Shown: piece after piece, positions 44,523-58,080 of the stretch | Layout of the letters: every line of letters begins with the position of its first letter | How positions within the stretch are numbered: position 1 is the first letter of the stretch | NCBI GenBank assembly: GCA_014155875.1 | Contig: JACEFZ010017670.1 | Span: forward strand, 257,501-321,500 | DNA length: 64,000 nt | Direction of reading: 5' to 3' | Source: Cepaea nemoralis | Taxonomy: Eukaryota; Mollusca; Gastropoda; Stylommatophora; Helicidae | Notes under the pieces: generated by a model | Seen by the model: only the letters and a program-made list of their open reading frames with translations | What the model was told of the DNA's origin: nothing | Database searches by the model: none | Position numbers and translations under genes: made by a program

Positions 44523-45624
44523 CCTATGAACTTACTACGCCTCATATACCTGTGAAAAGACTGCTACTGCCACAAGTGGTGCCCACTGACACAGGTATTA
44601 TCTTATTGGAACAGCACACCTCACCGGCTGGTATTGACATCTGGGAAGCGATATAATCTTTATTGGATTGTCACTCCTGAATATTGTGCAACCTTTGATG
44701 AAGATTTAAATTCTTTGAATTTCGTCATGGAAAAGTCTCTGTTCATACAGCATCGTATTCGGCAGGCAGTCAGTTTGTTCACTGATAAACAATAAAACAC
44801 TTCACAGTAAATTGATTAGAGAAATTAGACACAGTCAGTGACGATTGTTTGTGCAGGTTGTAAGGAGAAATACGTGCAGGTTGTGAGCAGAAATAAACTA
44901 GAAAATTTAATTGTGTTGCCGTTATTTCTCGTATCTATTAGAAAATTTAGTGACGACTAGCAAAATTCATGAGAAAAAAATAAAAGAGGATGGGTGGGTT
45001 TGGGAAGAGCACAGAGATAAATATCTTAATGATTGGGTCACGTGGCACATTGGGGGAAGTTAACATAGATCTGATGCCAGACTGGTGATCGTGTGAGATG
45101 ATGAACCCCGACCGTCCACCTTATCGGCGTGGCACATGATGATGGCTTTCCGCAGCTTTTTGACGAAAAACGTGTGCATTTTGGTTGTATCTCACTGTAC
45201 ACTATTTCTGCGAAATGTTTGCGTATTTCTTAGTTAAATGTCAGCGGCCCAGATTTAAAGACAGCTTTGCAAGGGAATCTATGTAAAGCCTGGCCGAACT
45301 TTACGAAATGCCAATAATTCCATGAAGTCGATGTAATTTGGATTTTTAATGAAAAACGGTGTTGTGTGCAAACAACTGCGCCAAGAAGAGGCCATTAAGG
45401 AGCACATATAACTTGTTCTCCAGTTTGTGCAATTCTGAGAAAGTAGTAGATACAGGAAACAAGATACTACTGAAAAGGACACTGGTTGGAGAAAACAAGC
45501 TACTAGCAAAATAAGATACTACTCGTTCTGGAATCCACAGAGTAAAAGGAGTAAAGACATCACACAATGGCATACATACAGAAACAATATACACAAGGAA
45601 TTGGAAATAAGAAACAAGTAATGT
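44523..45624. other. No recognisable feature
   Basis: A short tandem piece, gtgcaggttgt then gagaaata, occurs twice near 44850-44895. A 112-codon minus-strand frame (45346-45684) is hydrophobic but runs into a SINE, so I do not call it a gene. Confidence 0.4.
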
Positions 45625-45855
45625 ATGCACGGCAAAGGCGTTATAGATGCGGTTCCTTATTACACTTACCTGCGTTCGAAACACAGCTGCGACCGATTTG
45701 GCAGCAGACCGTGTCGCGCTAGAATTTAACGTGATGGTGTGGGAGCCGGTCGTTTAGAAAGCAATGGCAAACTACTGAACGCAAACTTGCCACAAGACAT
45801 CAACAACAGCAGCGCTGATGTTGACAGAGATGTCCTGTAAATATGATATGCAAAA
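45625..45855 (+). mobile_element. SINE family B copy
   Basis: Head remnant with cacggcaaaggcgttat and B box tgcgttcgaaacac, then gcagcagaccgtgtcgcg, core cggtcgtttagaaagcaa, tggcaaactactgaacg and gatgtcctgtaa end. cgtttag with ctgaacg still pairs through G-U. Confidence 0.8.
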
Positions 45856-46084
45856 AAAATTGTATGCACCAACGTAAAAGTAATTGACACTGATGAGAAA
45901 GTATAAAAAGGACGCGGGACATGTTGATAAGGAGCCAATGTTCTAATTTTACACGAATATCAGAAAGTAAGCCTGTTGTTATTTTTTGGGGGTCCTGCAT
46001 CTAAGTTTAAATCAATAGATGCTGTGGAGTATTCAACAGACAGCAGCCAATTACAGGCTTACAGCGGCAGAACAGGGTTACGTA

Positions 46085-46580
46085 GCTGGGCCACCAAGTG
46101 AGGGTTACATAGTTACATCACCAAATGAGGGTTATATAGTTACATCACCAAATGAGGGTTATATAGTTACATCACCAAATGAGGGTTATATAGTTACATC
46201 ACCAAATGAGGATTATACAGCTACAACTCCAAGTGATATTTACAGTTACAATACCAAGTGAGAGTTACACTGTTACATCACCAATTCAGAGTTACAAAAT
46301 TACACCACGAAATCACAGTTACACAGCTGCAAACATTAAATCAGGATCACAAAATTACATCACCAAGTCACAGCTGCTAACAACAAATCAGAGTTACACA
46401 TTTACAACACTAAGTAAGAGTAACACTGTTACATCACCACATCAGCGTTTCCAAATTAAAACACTAAGTCACAGTTGCAGTTGCAAACAACAAATGGGAG
46501 TGGCACAATCACAACGCCAAGTACAGTTGCACAGTTGCAAACAACAAATCAGAGTTGCACAATTACAACACCAAGCCAGA
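46085..46580 (+). repeat. 27-bp minisatellite, five clean units then decay
   Basis: gagggttatatagttac, then atcaccaaat, repeats every 27 bp from about 46100 to 46210, then decays into cagagttaca-type units up to 46580. Because 27 is a multiple of three, a frame from 46019 gives repeated EGYIVTSPN. It stops at 46259 as the array decays. I see no other evidence for a protein. Confidence 0.85.
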
Positions 46581-46833
46581 CTTACTTGAAGCCCAAGTCC
46601 GATCTAGAACGGTCATACTGGGAGAAGACATTTCACACAGATTACACCAGGCTTAAGAATCACGGTTCCACTTGTACTTACAATTGTAAGCAACCAGTCA
46701 AAATCATGTGCAAAGAACACATTGTGTTTGCACAAGGGGGAGTCAATAAGTAAGTCACAAATAGCTGTAGAAAAATAACTAAATATGATAACAACTTGAA
46801 ACCAATTTATGTTTATACATACATTGTCCCTCA

Positions 46834-47229
46834 TTATTTCTCAACATAATTTCCACCAACATTGATGCACTTATTACATCGTTTTGTCAGCCCTCCGAAA
46901 CCGGCTGCATATAACTGCGTGCTCTGTTTTCTCAACCACGTTATTACTTCACATTCAACTTCGGCGTCATTCGCGAAATGTCTCCCGCCAAGGTGGATTT
47001 TCAGTGGACCAAAAAGATGAAAATCGCTAGGGGCTAAGTCAGGGCTGTAAGGTGGATGTTCCAGAACTTCCCACCTTAGTTGGTTAATTTTCTTCTGAGT
47101 TAATCGAGCCGTATGTGGCTTGGCATTGTCATGAAGAAGCAACACTCCTCTAGTCTGCAGTCCTGGACGTTTTCTTTGAATTGCATATTGAAGCATCGAT
47201 AGAACTTCACAGTGCGATTCAGAATTCAT
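46834..47229 (-). pseudogene. Mariner transposase, C-terminal half, catalytic residues kept
   Basis: Encodes VLLLHDNAKPHTA with the second catalytic Asp and HPPYSPDLAPSDFHLF with the third. There are 34 residues between these two Asp, the DD34D spacing of true mariners. The end GGLTKRCNKCINVGGNYVEK matches the usual mariner C-terminus. This half is intact, but the frame break upstream separates it from the first catalytic Asp. Confidence 0.85.
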
Positions 47230-47265
47230 ATTGTCACCTTTCTTCTTGAAATTGGTTAAAAGGAC

Positions 47266-47568
47266 TCATTGACAATCCCAGAACACTGTCAGCATAACCT
47301 TCCCTGCTGATGGCGTAACCTTGAATTTTTGGACACAAGGCGAAGAAGGATATTTCCATTGCATTGAAGCACGCTTTGATTCTGACTGGTAGTGATGCAC
47401 CCATGATTCGTCCCCAGTAACAATCTTGTTCAGCATGTCTTCTCCTTCATCTTCATATCGACAGGGATGATGCAAGGACAGCCCACATCGGTTCATTTTG
47501 TGTTCCTTCTTCAATTGTCTGGGTACCCACCTTGAGCACACTTTCTTACATTTCAATCTATCATGCAC
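47266..47568 (-). pseudogene. Mariner transposase, middle part
   Basis: Encodes CSRWVPRQLKKEHKMNR and the first catalytic block NKIVTGDESWVHHY, then ASMQWKYPSSP and KVMLTVFWD, all in the usual mariner order. It ends just before the C-terminal half, in another frame. Confidence 0.85.
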
Positions 47569-47699
47569 TATGTTGTACCATGTGAGCGCCCTATTGCAGA
47601 TGCTACAGAGCCTATCGTTACTTGCCTGTCACCTCTAATCATCTCCTCCACCCGCTGGTCCCTCCTTTTGCTTTGCTGGTTCTTGTGACATTAGTACCT

Positions 47700-50600
47700 A
47701 GGACATCGTGGTCTAATAGCCCTTACAGTTGTACTCATGGTTATCATCTAATTCTAGATCTGCAGCTCGAGTCGTATCTTTCGATTTAGCCAATGTCTAC
47801 GTGCTTTTGGTGATATAATGATATTGGCCTAGGCCTTCGCTCCTTTGCTCTGATTCTCTACAGCTTTTCCTCCAACAGGATCTGGCAAGTACTTTGTACT
47901 CTTTCTTCTCTTCTGGTGTTCGTTTGCCTTAGGTGACGCCTAAGAAAGTGTTACGTGAACGGGTTGGCGTTCCCGTTGAACTGGCACTTCGGAGCAGTAG
48001 CTTGTGGTTTGGCACGTGGTATCTAGTGCTACTCTATCAGAGGTGGCGTGTTCTAGTGCACTTGTGATGGCAGCATCGCGAGTCTATCCACCTCTACTGA
48101 GGCTGAGTATCGCTATGCGTCTTAGGCTTCAAGTACCTCACTCATATTAGTTCATGGCTTATTAGGTGTGACATCAAAAAATTAGCACACCTTCCTATCA
48201 ACAGGTCAATACATTCTGCGATGAAACCATTACAAAAAGGTAACCTTATGCCTTCCTACCTGGGAACATATTCTCCTTTAGATCCTTTTTGCCATATGTC
48301 CTCTTACTAGCCTATATCCTTCATACTTGTTATCCAGTTTTTCCTACCGTATTACATCTCATAATGCTTTCCTTCTTCTTCTCTCTGCTTCTGTCGTCGT
48401 CGGCTTTGTTTACGTCCTCTATTATTTTCTAGGATCAGACTCTTGCAGTTGTATTTCCTGATGCTTACTCATGCTTCTCATGCTCGAATAGCTGTCTCGC
48501 CTCTGTTAACTTTCTCTGTCGGGATCAGCTTTGTTTGTGCCTATGTCTCTTTTGTCAGTGTAGTGTCATTTGGTCCCTTAAGTGTGGTAGCTCGTACTTT
48601 GGTACGTCCTATTTGGTTTGCTGATATGGCGTCTTTAGCGTTTACTGGTCCTTCTTCTGTGATAACCAATCGTCACTGTTCTCCTCGCCTTCGGGCTCTT
48701 GAGCCTCGTGATGCCTCTACATGTGGTACTGTCGCGTTGGTGGACTTGCTTGCTTAGCTGTTCCTCACGTACCACTGTACGTACTGGCTCGGGTTGGATT
48801 GGTTAAGCAGGGTACATATCGCTCTCTTCCTTTTATCAACCTTTCGTATAATCTCGAATGTCCCGCGCTAGTGAATTGTTTCATCCTATCCATTCTTGAT
48901 CTTTAGTGTCTTCTGCTCCAGCGCTTAGCTAGTTACACTCAACTTCGGCTCTGCTTGTCTGAGTGTCTAAATTCCCTACCTTGTTCGAGTACGGCTAGTA
49001 CTCTCTTCGAGCTCACACTTCAGCTGTGGGCGTCACACAAAGGTTCTACTCCATTACCTGTGCGCTACAACATACCTCTCTATGCGATGCCAAGGTATTC
49101 GTATATACGCCCGTATTCTCCGGTATTGCTAGATAACTGCTTGTCGCTGCCGGACTGCTGTTAGTCAATACCGTGTTCTGGGTCTGAGTACGGTCTGGGC
49201 AATTTCACCTGCAGTTTCTTGTTGTAGCCAGACTATAGATTCCTCAGGTATTCTTTGTATCATCTTCGCTTTTCTTGGGATTGTTGGGTAACTGTTGGGT
49301 CACCGTGAAACCTCGAATGGTGGTCACGGTTTCGGGATCTAGTCTCGTTGCTTACTTATGTGAATTAATTTTAATTCGATCGCTGGTAATGTAGCATTGT
49401 GAATAGCGCTGTTAACTGCACTTCGGGTACTTATATCGTCTTTGTTTCCCTACCACTGGTGCTATACCCGAATACATTAAACAGCGCAGGCGGGCTTCAT
49501 TCATCAAGCTTGTTGTCCCTTTGCTTCGTGACCTGATATCCTCTACGCTGAATACTACCCCTTGTCTTCACGATATCTATCGCCTCGATCTATTACACTC
49601 TTTTACTCTCTTAGTAGCTTCGGCTTCCGCTCTGCGAAACGCGCTCTATTACCTTCTCAAATCATCGCTCTACGTCGGTAGGCCCTCTATTAGGTAAGAC
49701 TAGCAGTGGTCGCTGTATACTAGCCTTCTCTTCATATCCATTAAATCTGGATGGGGTCTTCTGCGGTCCGCCATAGTGGTTCGTTATTTTGATGTCTTTA
49801 ATCCTTGAGATGGACGGGCTCCATTGCTACATACTACACTTTGTCATTTTAATCTGCTTGTACATGTCGACTCTAGGCCTTATATTGTCGACTATCGCCA
49901 GTGCTTAAGATAATCCCTATGCCGCGTATACATGCGGATGTACTAACAATCGTTCTTCGGCGTTTATAAAGACGTCAGGCATTAACCAATATTAACTGAA
50001 TCTTCGTCAATACTCTTCAGGGTAACGGACCTAATTCTTCGTTTCTGGCTTACTCTCGAAATATACGCTACTGGGCGATCCATATTGATGTTTACCAGCA
50101 GAGATACAGCACCTAGACTTGGTGTCTGTGCATCTGTCTGACTGTATACTCAAAGAGTCGGTCCTGGTTGATGTCTCTACTTCGCTTAACTTGCTTTGTC
50201 TACATAGGCTCATCCATGTTATCTGCTATGCAGCAGATTCTTTCTCTACTTTGTTTTTTTCTTTCTCTATTTCGCTTGTCTTGACATCTGTATTTCTTCC
50301 TCCTTTGCTCCTTATTTTACTCTCTGTATTATAGCGGTTGACGTACTCGTCGCTCTCGTAATCATTAGCCCTCGGTTCTTGAACAACATTGTCGTTGTAC
50401 TCTCGTATCTTATCGACGACGATATAATTGATCTGCTCCTTATGTTTCTGGTTTTAGTGATCGTGCCATTGCCTGGTATACTATATCCACTTAGTGGGAG
50501 TCTTGGACTGTAATTCTCCTGCTTAGGTCTAGACTTTTTTTTCTACTTTCTTCCCTTATCTTGCCCTGTCAATACTTGCCTTTGATCCTATTGCTCATCT

Positions 50601-53600
50601 GGAAATCTATGCATCGGGGAGTTAACCGGAATCGAGTTCCGCCGTATCTATTGATGACTCGTTTGTAGTTTTCGTCGTCATCAGTAAAGCTGCCGTGCTG
50701 TGTCTTGATCAGTGCCCTTATGGTTACCATTACTATACTGTGCTACATACACTTATAGTTCAGCTAACTTGCTACCCTTATCCGGGACCGGTACCTTTTT
50801 GTGTTTATTAGGTATCTCAGTTTCTCAAGTATCTCGCACCTGTATGCTTTAAACTAGCTATCGTTCACTTGAAGTGTGTTCTTATCCAGTCTACTAGTGA
50901 TCATCTTTCTGTTGTAGGTTATCAGCATCTAAACTTCGTTTTACTTTACGCTTTTCTTATTAGTCAAGTATCGGCATAGAGCTGCCTTTTCTGGACTTAA
51001 TACTCAACTCCTTACGTGCCTAAATTGTACTGTACATGCTTCTATTTTTTTCCCTTGTAATACACTTCTCTCTCTGATTTGGAGACCTGAGTCCGTGTGC
51101 TAGCCTCCTCGAGGTCTTTTTAAACACATATGGCTACCTCTCTCTATGAACGTACGTCATTGGACTTCAGCATGTCCTGGGCTTCCTGTTTGCATCTTTG
51201 CTGCTTATCTACGCATGGACCCTTTACTTAGATTGCGACTCTATGATCTATTCATTTTCTTCTACTGGTATTACATGATGAACCCTACTTGGCTCTATTC
51301 TTGTCTCTGTTCTGTGACCGCTGTGACCTCCTATACTACTCTGGCCTACCACACTTATCCTTACTCGTCTATTGCTTCTCGTCGTTGAGGTCGTCTAACG
51401 TTTTTGTCAAATCTTCAAATGAGTTTACTCTCTGTAGCTCTATCGTATTTATTGAATACTGAAGCGAGGGGGTTTACAACAGTGTTTACTCGCTTTATAA
51501 TCTCTCCTGTGCTTCCTAGTTATGATCGCTATCATCTACTATCGGAGGTTTCCCTGTTCTTGCTAATTCTCCGCTTGTCACCTCCTCTAACCACTATTGA
51601 CTTCACTCTACTTTATCTATCTACTGCTTCAAGCCTCGCTTTTTCTATATCATCCATGGGAGCTCGTCCACTCTTGCCTAGCTTCTACGACACGCTTTGG
51701 CCATAGCTTAGGCAAGTAGATCTACTTTCTATGTCCGCCTGTTGGGCACCTACATATATATTCTCTATACCTTTATATATCCTGCTAGTCCTACCTTTTC
51801 CCTTTCTCCTGCTACATCTGTGGTACGCTGAGCAACCATCGCGATTGTCCTTAATCAAACTAGGTTTGATCTAGTCCTTTGTCCTACTCTCATACTCTCT
51901 TTCTTCTGTTATGAATGTGGGCTTGATACGTGGTCTTAATTTACTTACCGTAAAGATATTATAAATTCTACACGTATCCGTTTTTGCATTTCATCATCTA
52001 CGCTACGTCGATCACAGTAGTAGATCTTCATCTGGCCATTGTGTAATGGCGATATCTCCCTCCTTTTACCTTTTTTTCTCCATATGTTCTAACGTTTGAC
52101 TGTGCTTTCCTCAAATTCAAGATGCCCTCTGCCGTTCCGGCTATGAATTTGAATGATCTCTGTTCTTTCTGTTTGTACACTATCTAACTCATTTATCTTG
52201 TTATCTTTCTCTTTTGTCCCTCAACTCTGTTTATCATCCCGTGTAGGCTAACTCATCAACTATCTAACAGCCTACCTAGTATTTTTTGAGTGCCTCAAGC
52301 TGACTTTCCTGGGGTTATTTACGTTTGCATTCTTGCATATCGCTGACTTCCCGTGATTCGGGGCATCTGTCGGTACTATTGCTCTTTGATCCGCTGCGGC
52401 TATGAATCGCTACTCATGAAACCTCTACCTCTCGTGTAATCGCTAGGACTACCTTTGTCTCGCCAGCGTCGAACTAATCAACACCTAATCATATCCATGG
52501 CTAATATGATTTATAACTCCTACTATATTCGTGCTACCCATATCATTACTCTTAAAATTATAGATCCGCATCTGGTAAACAAAGGATACTGCCTTGGTTG
52601 TTTCTGGTTCGTCGTTACTAGGCTGTGGATAGTCCGAGCTCTTGTTATGCCTGAAAGGCCTATGAGCAGTCTGTACTCATCTCTAGGCTTAGGGAGGGCT
52701 ACCTTAGACTCCTTAATTGCTTGTGGTAGCCTTCTCAGCCTGGCTACATGCCTAATGTCCCAACTACTCACATATAGAATCGGGGGCTATTGGTCGAGAG
52801 ACCTGTCTCGGGATAGCATGAAGAAAGGTAATTTCTCTCTCTCTAATATTTTTTACTCTTGCTCTTGGGATATAGCATTTGTGGTCCTCTGGCTCTATGA
52901 CGCTTATGTGTGTAATCATGGATGACTATGTCTGGGTCCATTGTTTTTGGGTTAGGCTAAATAAAACTTTTCTCTTCTTCTATTCTATCCTATATTAAAG
53001 GTGCTGTGTATAATCTCTTTGTTCTTTTCTTATCTAATTAAGCCCTTTGTGTATGTCTTTCCGAAGTAAAATTATCTTACTCAGGGAACTAGTTTGTCTG
53101 CTCTCTATGGTATTGAACCCTCTATCGGTTTGTCCCATTATACTACTAGTTCGGCGTCCATCTGTCTGCTAGGTCTTTGGCCTCTGTTGATGACTTGCTC
53201 TAACTAAATCTGATTATTCCTCTATTAGGCAAGTCTGGTCATTTTTGTGTCATTGGCATTACTTGATCTTGCTAACTCTCATTATAATAAGACCCTTTCT
53301 ATCTAGCTAACGGATCTGAGGATCTATGGAGGAACACGACCTGTTTCGGACATATCTCTGACTTAAATCCGTGTTCGTCACCTATACTTCGTACTGCTCA
53401 ACTATTCGTTCGTCGCTCTCTATGTTTATCTTTCTGGGACTATAACACCGTTGTAGTAATCTGAATGTAGGACGAATGTTTGTGCTACTTCATATGTTCC
53501 TTTTATAGGTGTCTATCAGTATTCTTCTACTTTTTCTGAGTTTAGTCTCTTGTCAATCTCTGGTTTGATGTTAGGAGGAATTTCTTCAGTAATAAGATCT

Positions 53601-56600
53601 ACTATTGTCAAAACGTAGCTTGACACTGTCACGGATCTTTGGCTAGTGCTCTCTTTTTTTTGTTACATCGTACGCTTCCCCCTCCTTGTTCTATAATGCC
53701 ACAATGCCCTCTAGAATAACTTTTACTTTTTTTTCCTGTGATATATTGGTTTTCATGTTGAAGTTATCATCTTATATCTAGTGCAATATAATATAGATAT
53801 TTTTTTACTCGTTTTCTTCTTTGCTTTTCTTTTCCTCCCTTAGATTTTAACGTTTTGCCCACTTGTAACGGCTACTCTCCCTCCTACGTCTTGCTGATCC
53901 TTACGCTTAATTTGAAATTTTCCAAGACTACAATCAACCCACCATTTTTAATCTTTTTTACCCCTCTCTCTGCTGGTGCTCCTTGCTCCTCTCTGACGTA
54001 CGCTTCTAGTGTTGCTATTGATTGGCTGTTAAAAATAAACTGCCTTGCTCTTCTTAAATTAACTATAACTTATAACTATATCGTTCCCGTTCTTCCTAAG
54101 ACCTTTATGTGTCGTGCAACCTCTTGTTGTTGTATAACTCTTCCTCTTCTTGCGTCCCCTCTCTTATCCTTAAGTTTCTCCCTCGGTGTTATCGTCTTCG
54201 TGTTGGTTACTAAAGCTCAGGGTTATCTTATCATATCTATCCTACGTATCCTTTCTCTCTACCGTTCATCTTCTGATGATAAACTCCTCTTCTTTTCTCC
54301 CGTTTTAAATACTGCCTTTAGCTCACCTTTGGTGTCCGTCGTTCTAAGAAACCTTTTGGGGTTCGCTGTTCCTCTATCTTCCCACAGGTTAAGAAGTTTA
54401 CCATATGAACTCTTTTTACTGCTGCGGTGCACATCTTTTCTTTCTCGGTTACGTTCTACTGTGTCTTGCATTGTCTCGGTTATGCTCTCTTCTCCATGAC
54501 GTTCTTTCTTTCCGGTATTTTCTCCTTGGGTTACTTATCGCTTACTATTCTTACCGTCTAGCTGCTCTTTCTTTCTTTTGTCTCTTTCATAGGCTTTCTT
54601 TTCTGTCCTTTTTTAATTCTCTTCCCCTCCTTTCCTCTCAACTATTAATCCTCTCTTTTTCTTGGTCTTAGATGTTTTACTACTTTTGGAGCTTGGATAA
54701 TTACTGTTCTATTCTCAATGATAAATCTAGCTAAATTCTCGTTCTTCTTAGTTGCTTTTTACTCTCAACACTTGACACTACGTCTTGACCTCGTCCGGTG
54801 TTAGCGGATCCAAACGCTTTTTTTAGTACCTTCTGAATAAATTTTAGTGCACTCCTGACTTCTTAATCCCTTTGCTGTTTTATTGTTCTTGCTATTCTTG
54901 TTTTAATTTTTTTTTGTTATCTTAAACTAAAGTTTTTGTATCTTTCTTATTTTCTAACTTTAGGCTCATTTTCGATTCTTGTGCTTACTCTTTTTTTGCT
55001 TTTGTTTTTTTCATCCATGCTTTGACGTTCGCCACTGTGTCCGCAACATTCCTATATTCTCTGTCCCATACTACTTTGTTTCTTTCTAACTTTTCTGGTT
55101 TCACTGTTCTTTAACTGTATTGTTATTAGCTAGTTGTCCTATCCGTGTTCACATCTTAACTTCAACACCTGGTAAGTTTCTTTTTTTTTTGATTTTTACT
55201 TATCTTTTACTCTGCTTTTTAATCGCTTTTCTTACTACTGTTTCCTCCGTTTTCGTAACTGCTTTGTAGTCGATCTACTATTAACGTTCATCTTTATTCT
55301 GTGTATTAAAGATAAATTTCTTCTCGTTGTTATAAAAATATGTGTAGAATATGTTAGTAATCCTTAATGAGTCCCACTCTCTATATGTTATTATCTCGTT
55401 GGACTTTTCGGTGATTTAATCACTAACTTTACTACTCCCTACCTACCTTACAAATGATCCCATCATTGGTCTTCATTCCTTCCTTCTTATTATATTTTCC
55501 TGCTTGAAATTTGTTCCCCCCTTTCATACTTGCTGTAAGTCTTAACATTCGTATTTGTATCTATCTCCCACGTAATTGATGCTGAGCATTGTCTACTTTT
55601 TTGTATCTCTTCCTGGTGTTCTTGTGTCCAGCTAACCTTGCCACCCCTCCCTGTCTCTTATTTTTTATTTCTTCTTCTCTTTTCTTCTTTTTGCTATAGC
55701 CCTGTGTCATCTATACATGAGGAAGGTCTCGCTTCTGATTTTTTTCTCTATTTTCTACAATGGGGAGTGCGTCGTAGGGCTTGTACTATTTGACTTACAA
55801 GCGCCTAGTTCTCTCCGGGTTGGATATACTAGTTGTAACTATTTCTGTTTATAGTAAAACGGATAAATATAACGTTGCTTTTATCTCTGGCTTATCTCGC
55901 ACTTTGGTTTCATTTTATGTTATTGTAAGCTTCTAACTCAGCTATGGGAGGAACCTCTATCCTTGGCTTATTTCTGTTGTCTTTAGATATAATAGGCTAT
56001 AAGACTAATGCACTGTTCTAGCTAAATACTTTCACCTTTATGGATAAAAAATTCCCATGATAAGAAATTATACATCCCATATTGGACACTAGAAAGTTTT
56101 CTTGAGCTGCGTTGTATTGTACCAGCTTGCAGGGCTGGGCGTCTTCTTTGCTAAGGGAATACTCCTTCTATTTTCTTATGTCCAAGATTTTTCTGTACTA
56201 AATTGATGCTTTTAGACAGTTTCTACCATTACGATAATTCGTTAAATCTTTTTACTTGGAATTTCTCATTTTTTATCTGTAGTTGATCTCCCCGAAGTCG
56301 AACTAAAAGTCGTAACTGAATACATTTCTAAGAAGACTCTTTATTTCTTGCTTTGTTTCTCTTTGTCCTTGACCTTTATTTTACTCGCTTTCTTTGCTTT
56401 TGCTTTCCTAATTCCTTGGCTAAGTCTATTGGCTTTAGTTCAACTCCTATGTTTAAGTCCATACTAGAGAAACCTCTAAATACGTTGCCCACAGGTCATA
56501 TGACTATTTGGTGGTAGCTTCCTGCTCTTAACCTACAACTGCCTATCCTTCTGTACTCATAATACTTCACCCACTGTACAAGCACTTATGATCTGTATGA

Positions 56601-57480
56601 GGATATTTTATTGGTCTCGTGCCTTAGTGCCATTTCCACTGAAGACTCTCTTTTTGCAGTAAATGTAAGACTGAATACATCTAGAAATGAGAATAGAAGA
56701 ATAAGAACTGTTGAAGCTAAAGCAGTATAGTAATAAGAATAGAAAGTAACTAGCGAAGAGATAACGCGTATAGAAGAAATGAATGGGTACTTGTCTCGTT
56801 ACTTGTTGCCTACTCCGTTTCTGGTTTTATAAGGTTTTAGATTTAAATATTTGTGACTGCTTTCATTAGATAATAGCTCAATCTTCTTATCTTGTATCCT
56901 AAGGCACTTTAATTCTTTTCCTTCCTAGTCGCTTCGTACTAACTGTAGGTGTGAATTTGTAATGTACCTAATATGTGCTTTTGGCTGGTTCTTTTTGATA
57001 GCTGCCTTTACTGATTCGTTACAAACTTGGCGTATTCTCCTCGGAAATCTCTTTAGCCCTGAATCTACCAGATACAATCTATCTACGAATATAACGCCCT
57101 TTATTATTATACTTGGAAAGCTCCTGTACCGTTGACTTTGAAATGGCTATGGTAGCTTCATTTGGTTATTGAATGTATTCTAAGCAGTGGGAGATATCAC
57201 ACCATCTACACTCACAATGGACTTATACGGCTGTATTGCATAGATTTTACATATCCATGACCTGTAATCACGGCTGCATATATGCCCATGCTTTAACTTC
57301 TGCTTTTATACGTCGTTTACAGAGAACAATGTTTACTCCCGTAATAATATGATTAAAACCACTTGAAATGTATGACTAATATATCTACTCTTGCATGCTG
57401 ACTCTACTAATCCCGTTACTATCTGTCTACACCTCCCTTCTACCTTTCTACTATTCTCATTAGCCCTCTAGTTTTTTTTT
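47700..57480. other. T-rich region, no recognisable element or gene
   Basis: The plus strand is clearly pyrimidine-biased, mild at first and strongly T-rich by 53-57 kb. In contrast with the first 47 kb I see no microsatellite, SINE, LINE or transposon end. Frames of 104-214 codons occur (for example 53855-54499, 48443-48757, 52455-52925) but show no motif. Their length is explained by the rarity of purine-containing stop codons. A small purine-rich island sits at about 56660-56790. Confidence 0.6.
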
Positions 57481-58080
57481 CTTTGTCTTTCTCTCACCTT
57501 TTTGTCCCTCCTTCTTTCATCTCTTTCTCTTATTACTCTTTCACCCTGCTCTACTTCTCTTTCTTCCTTTTTCCTTGTTATTATCTTCTTCTCTTCTATT
57601 TCTCCTATCTCTCGTTCTTCTGTCTTCTCCTTCTTGTCTTATTTCTTCTCTTTCACTTTTCTCTTTGTATCTTCTTTTCTCTTTCTTTTATAGATAATTC
57701 TTCCTTTGTTTACTCTCTCTTCTACTTTCCCCTCTTTCCTTTTTTATTTCTGCTCTTCTATTCTTCTTTTTATCTCCTGCTGGTGTTGGTGGTTCTTATG
57801 AGTTCTTCGATACAGACTAGCAAATTTCATGCCGCTTTATCATGTTGCTTCTTTAATCTTTTATAACTTTTATCTTGGGGGCTGCTCTAGTTTCGTTAGT
57901 TTGCTGGCTGTTTTGGTATTTGGGGGTGTACACGCTTTTGTATAATTTGGTCCTTCAAACTGCTTTACCTGCTATTTGTATTTAATTCATTATATATGAT
58001 ACCTTCTTTCTTCTTATCTTTTCTACTAGACCTCATCCCTGCTGTTTTCTTATTTCTCTGATTTCTTTCTTTCTCATTAA
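57481..58080 (+). repeat. Polypyrimidine stretch, T-rich
   Basis: tctttctctc-type sequence without a fixed unit. Leu/Phe/Ser frames here are artefacts. Confidence 0.7.

Larger units (their letters stand above)
46825..47695 (-). mobile_element. Mariner transposon, truncated at the N-terminal side
   Basis: Minus-strand transposase segments run from a decayed N-terminal part (GDRQVTIGSVASAIGRSHGT near 47600-47660), through RLKCKKVCSRWVPRQL and TGDESWVHHY, to the C-terminal half. The segments lie in different frames with an in-frame stop after SHGTT and a break near 47230-47266. The 3' end lies near 46825. The first part of the gene and its TIR should lie beyond 47695 but cannot be found; instead the pyrimidine-biased region begins. 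Confidence 0.8.

Noticed and set aside
53855..54499. 214-codon plus-strand frame that looks membrane-like
   Set aside because: T-rich DNA gives hydrophobic residues by chance. Other frames nearby look alike and there is no known motif.
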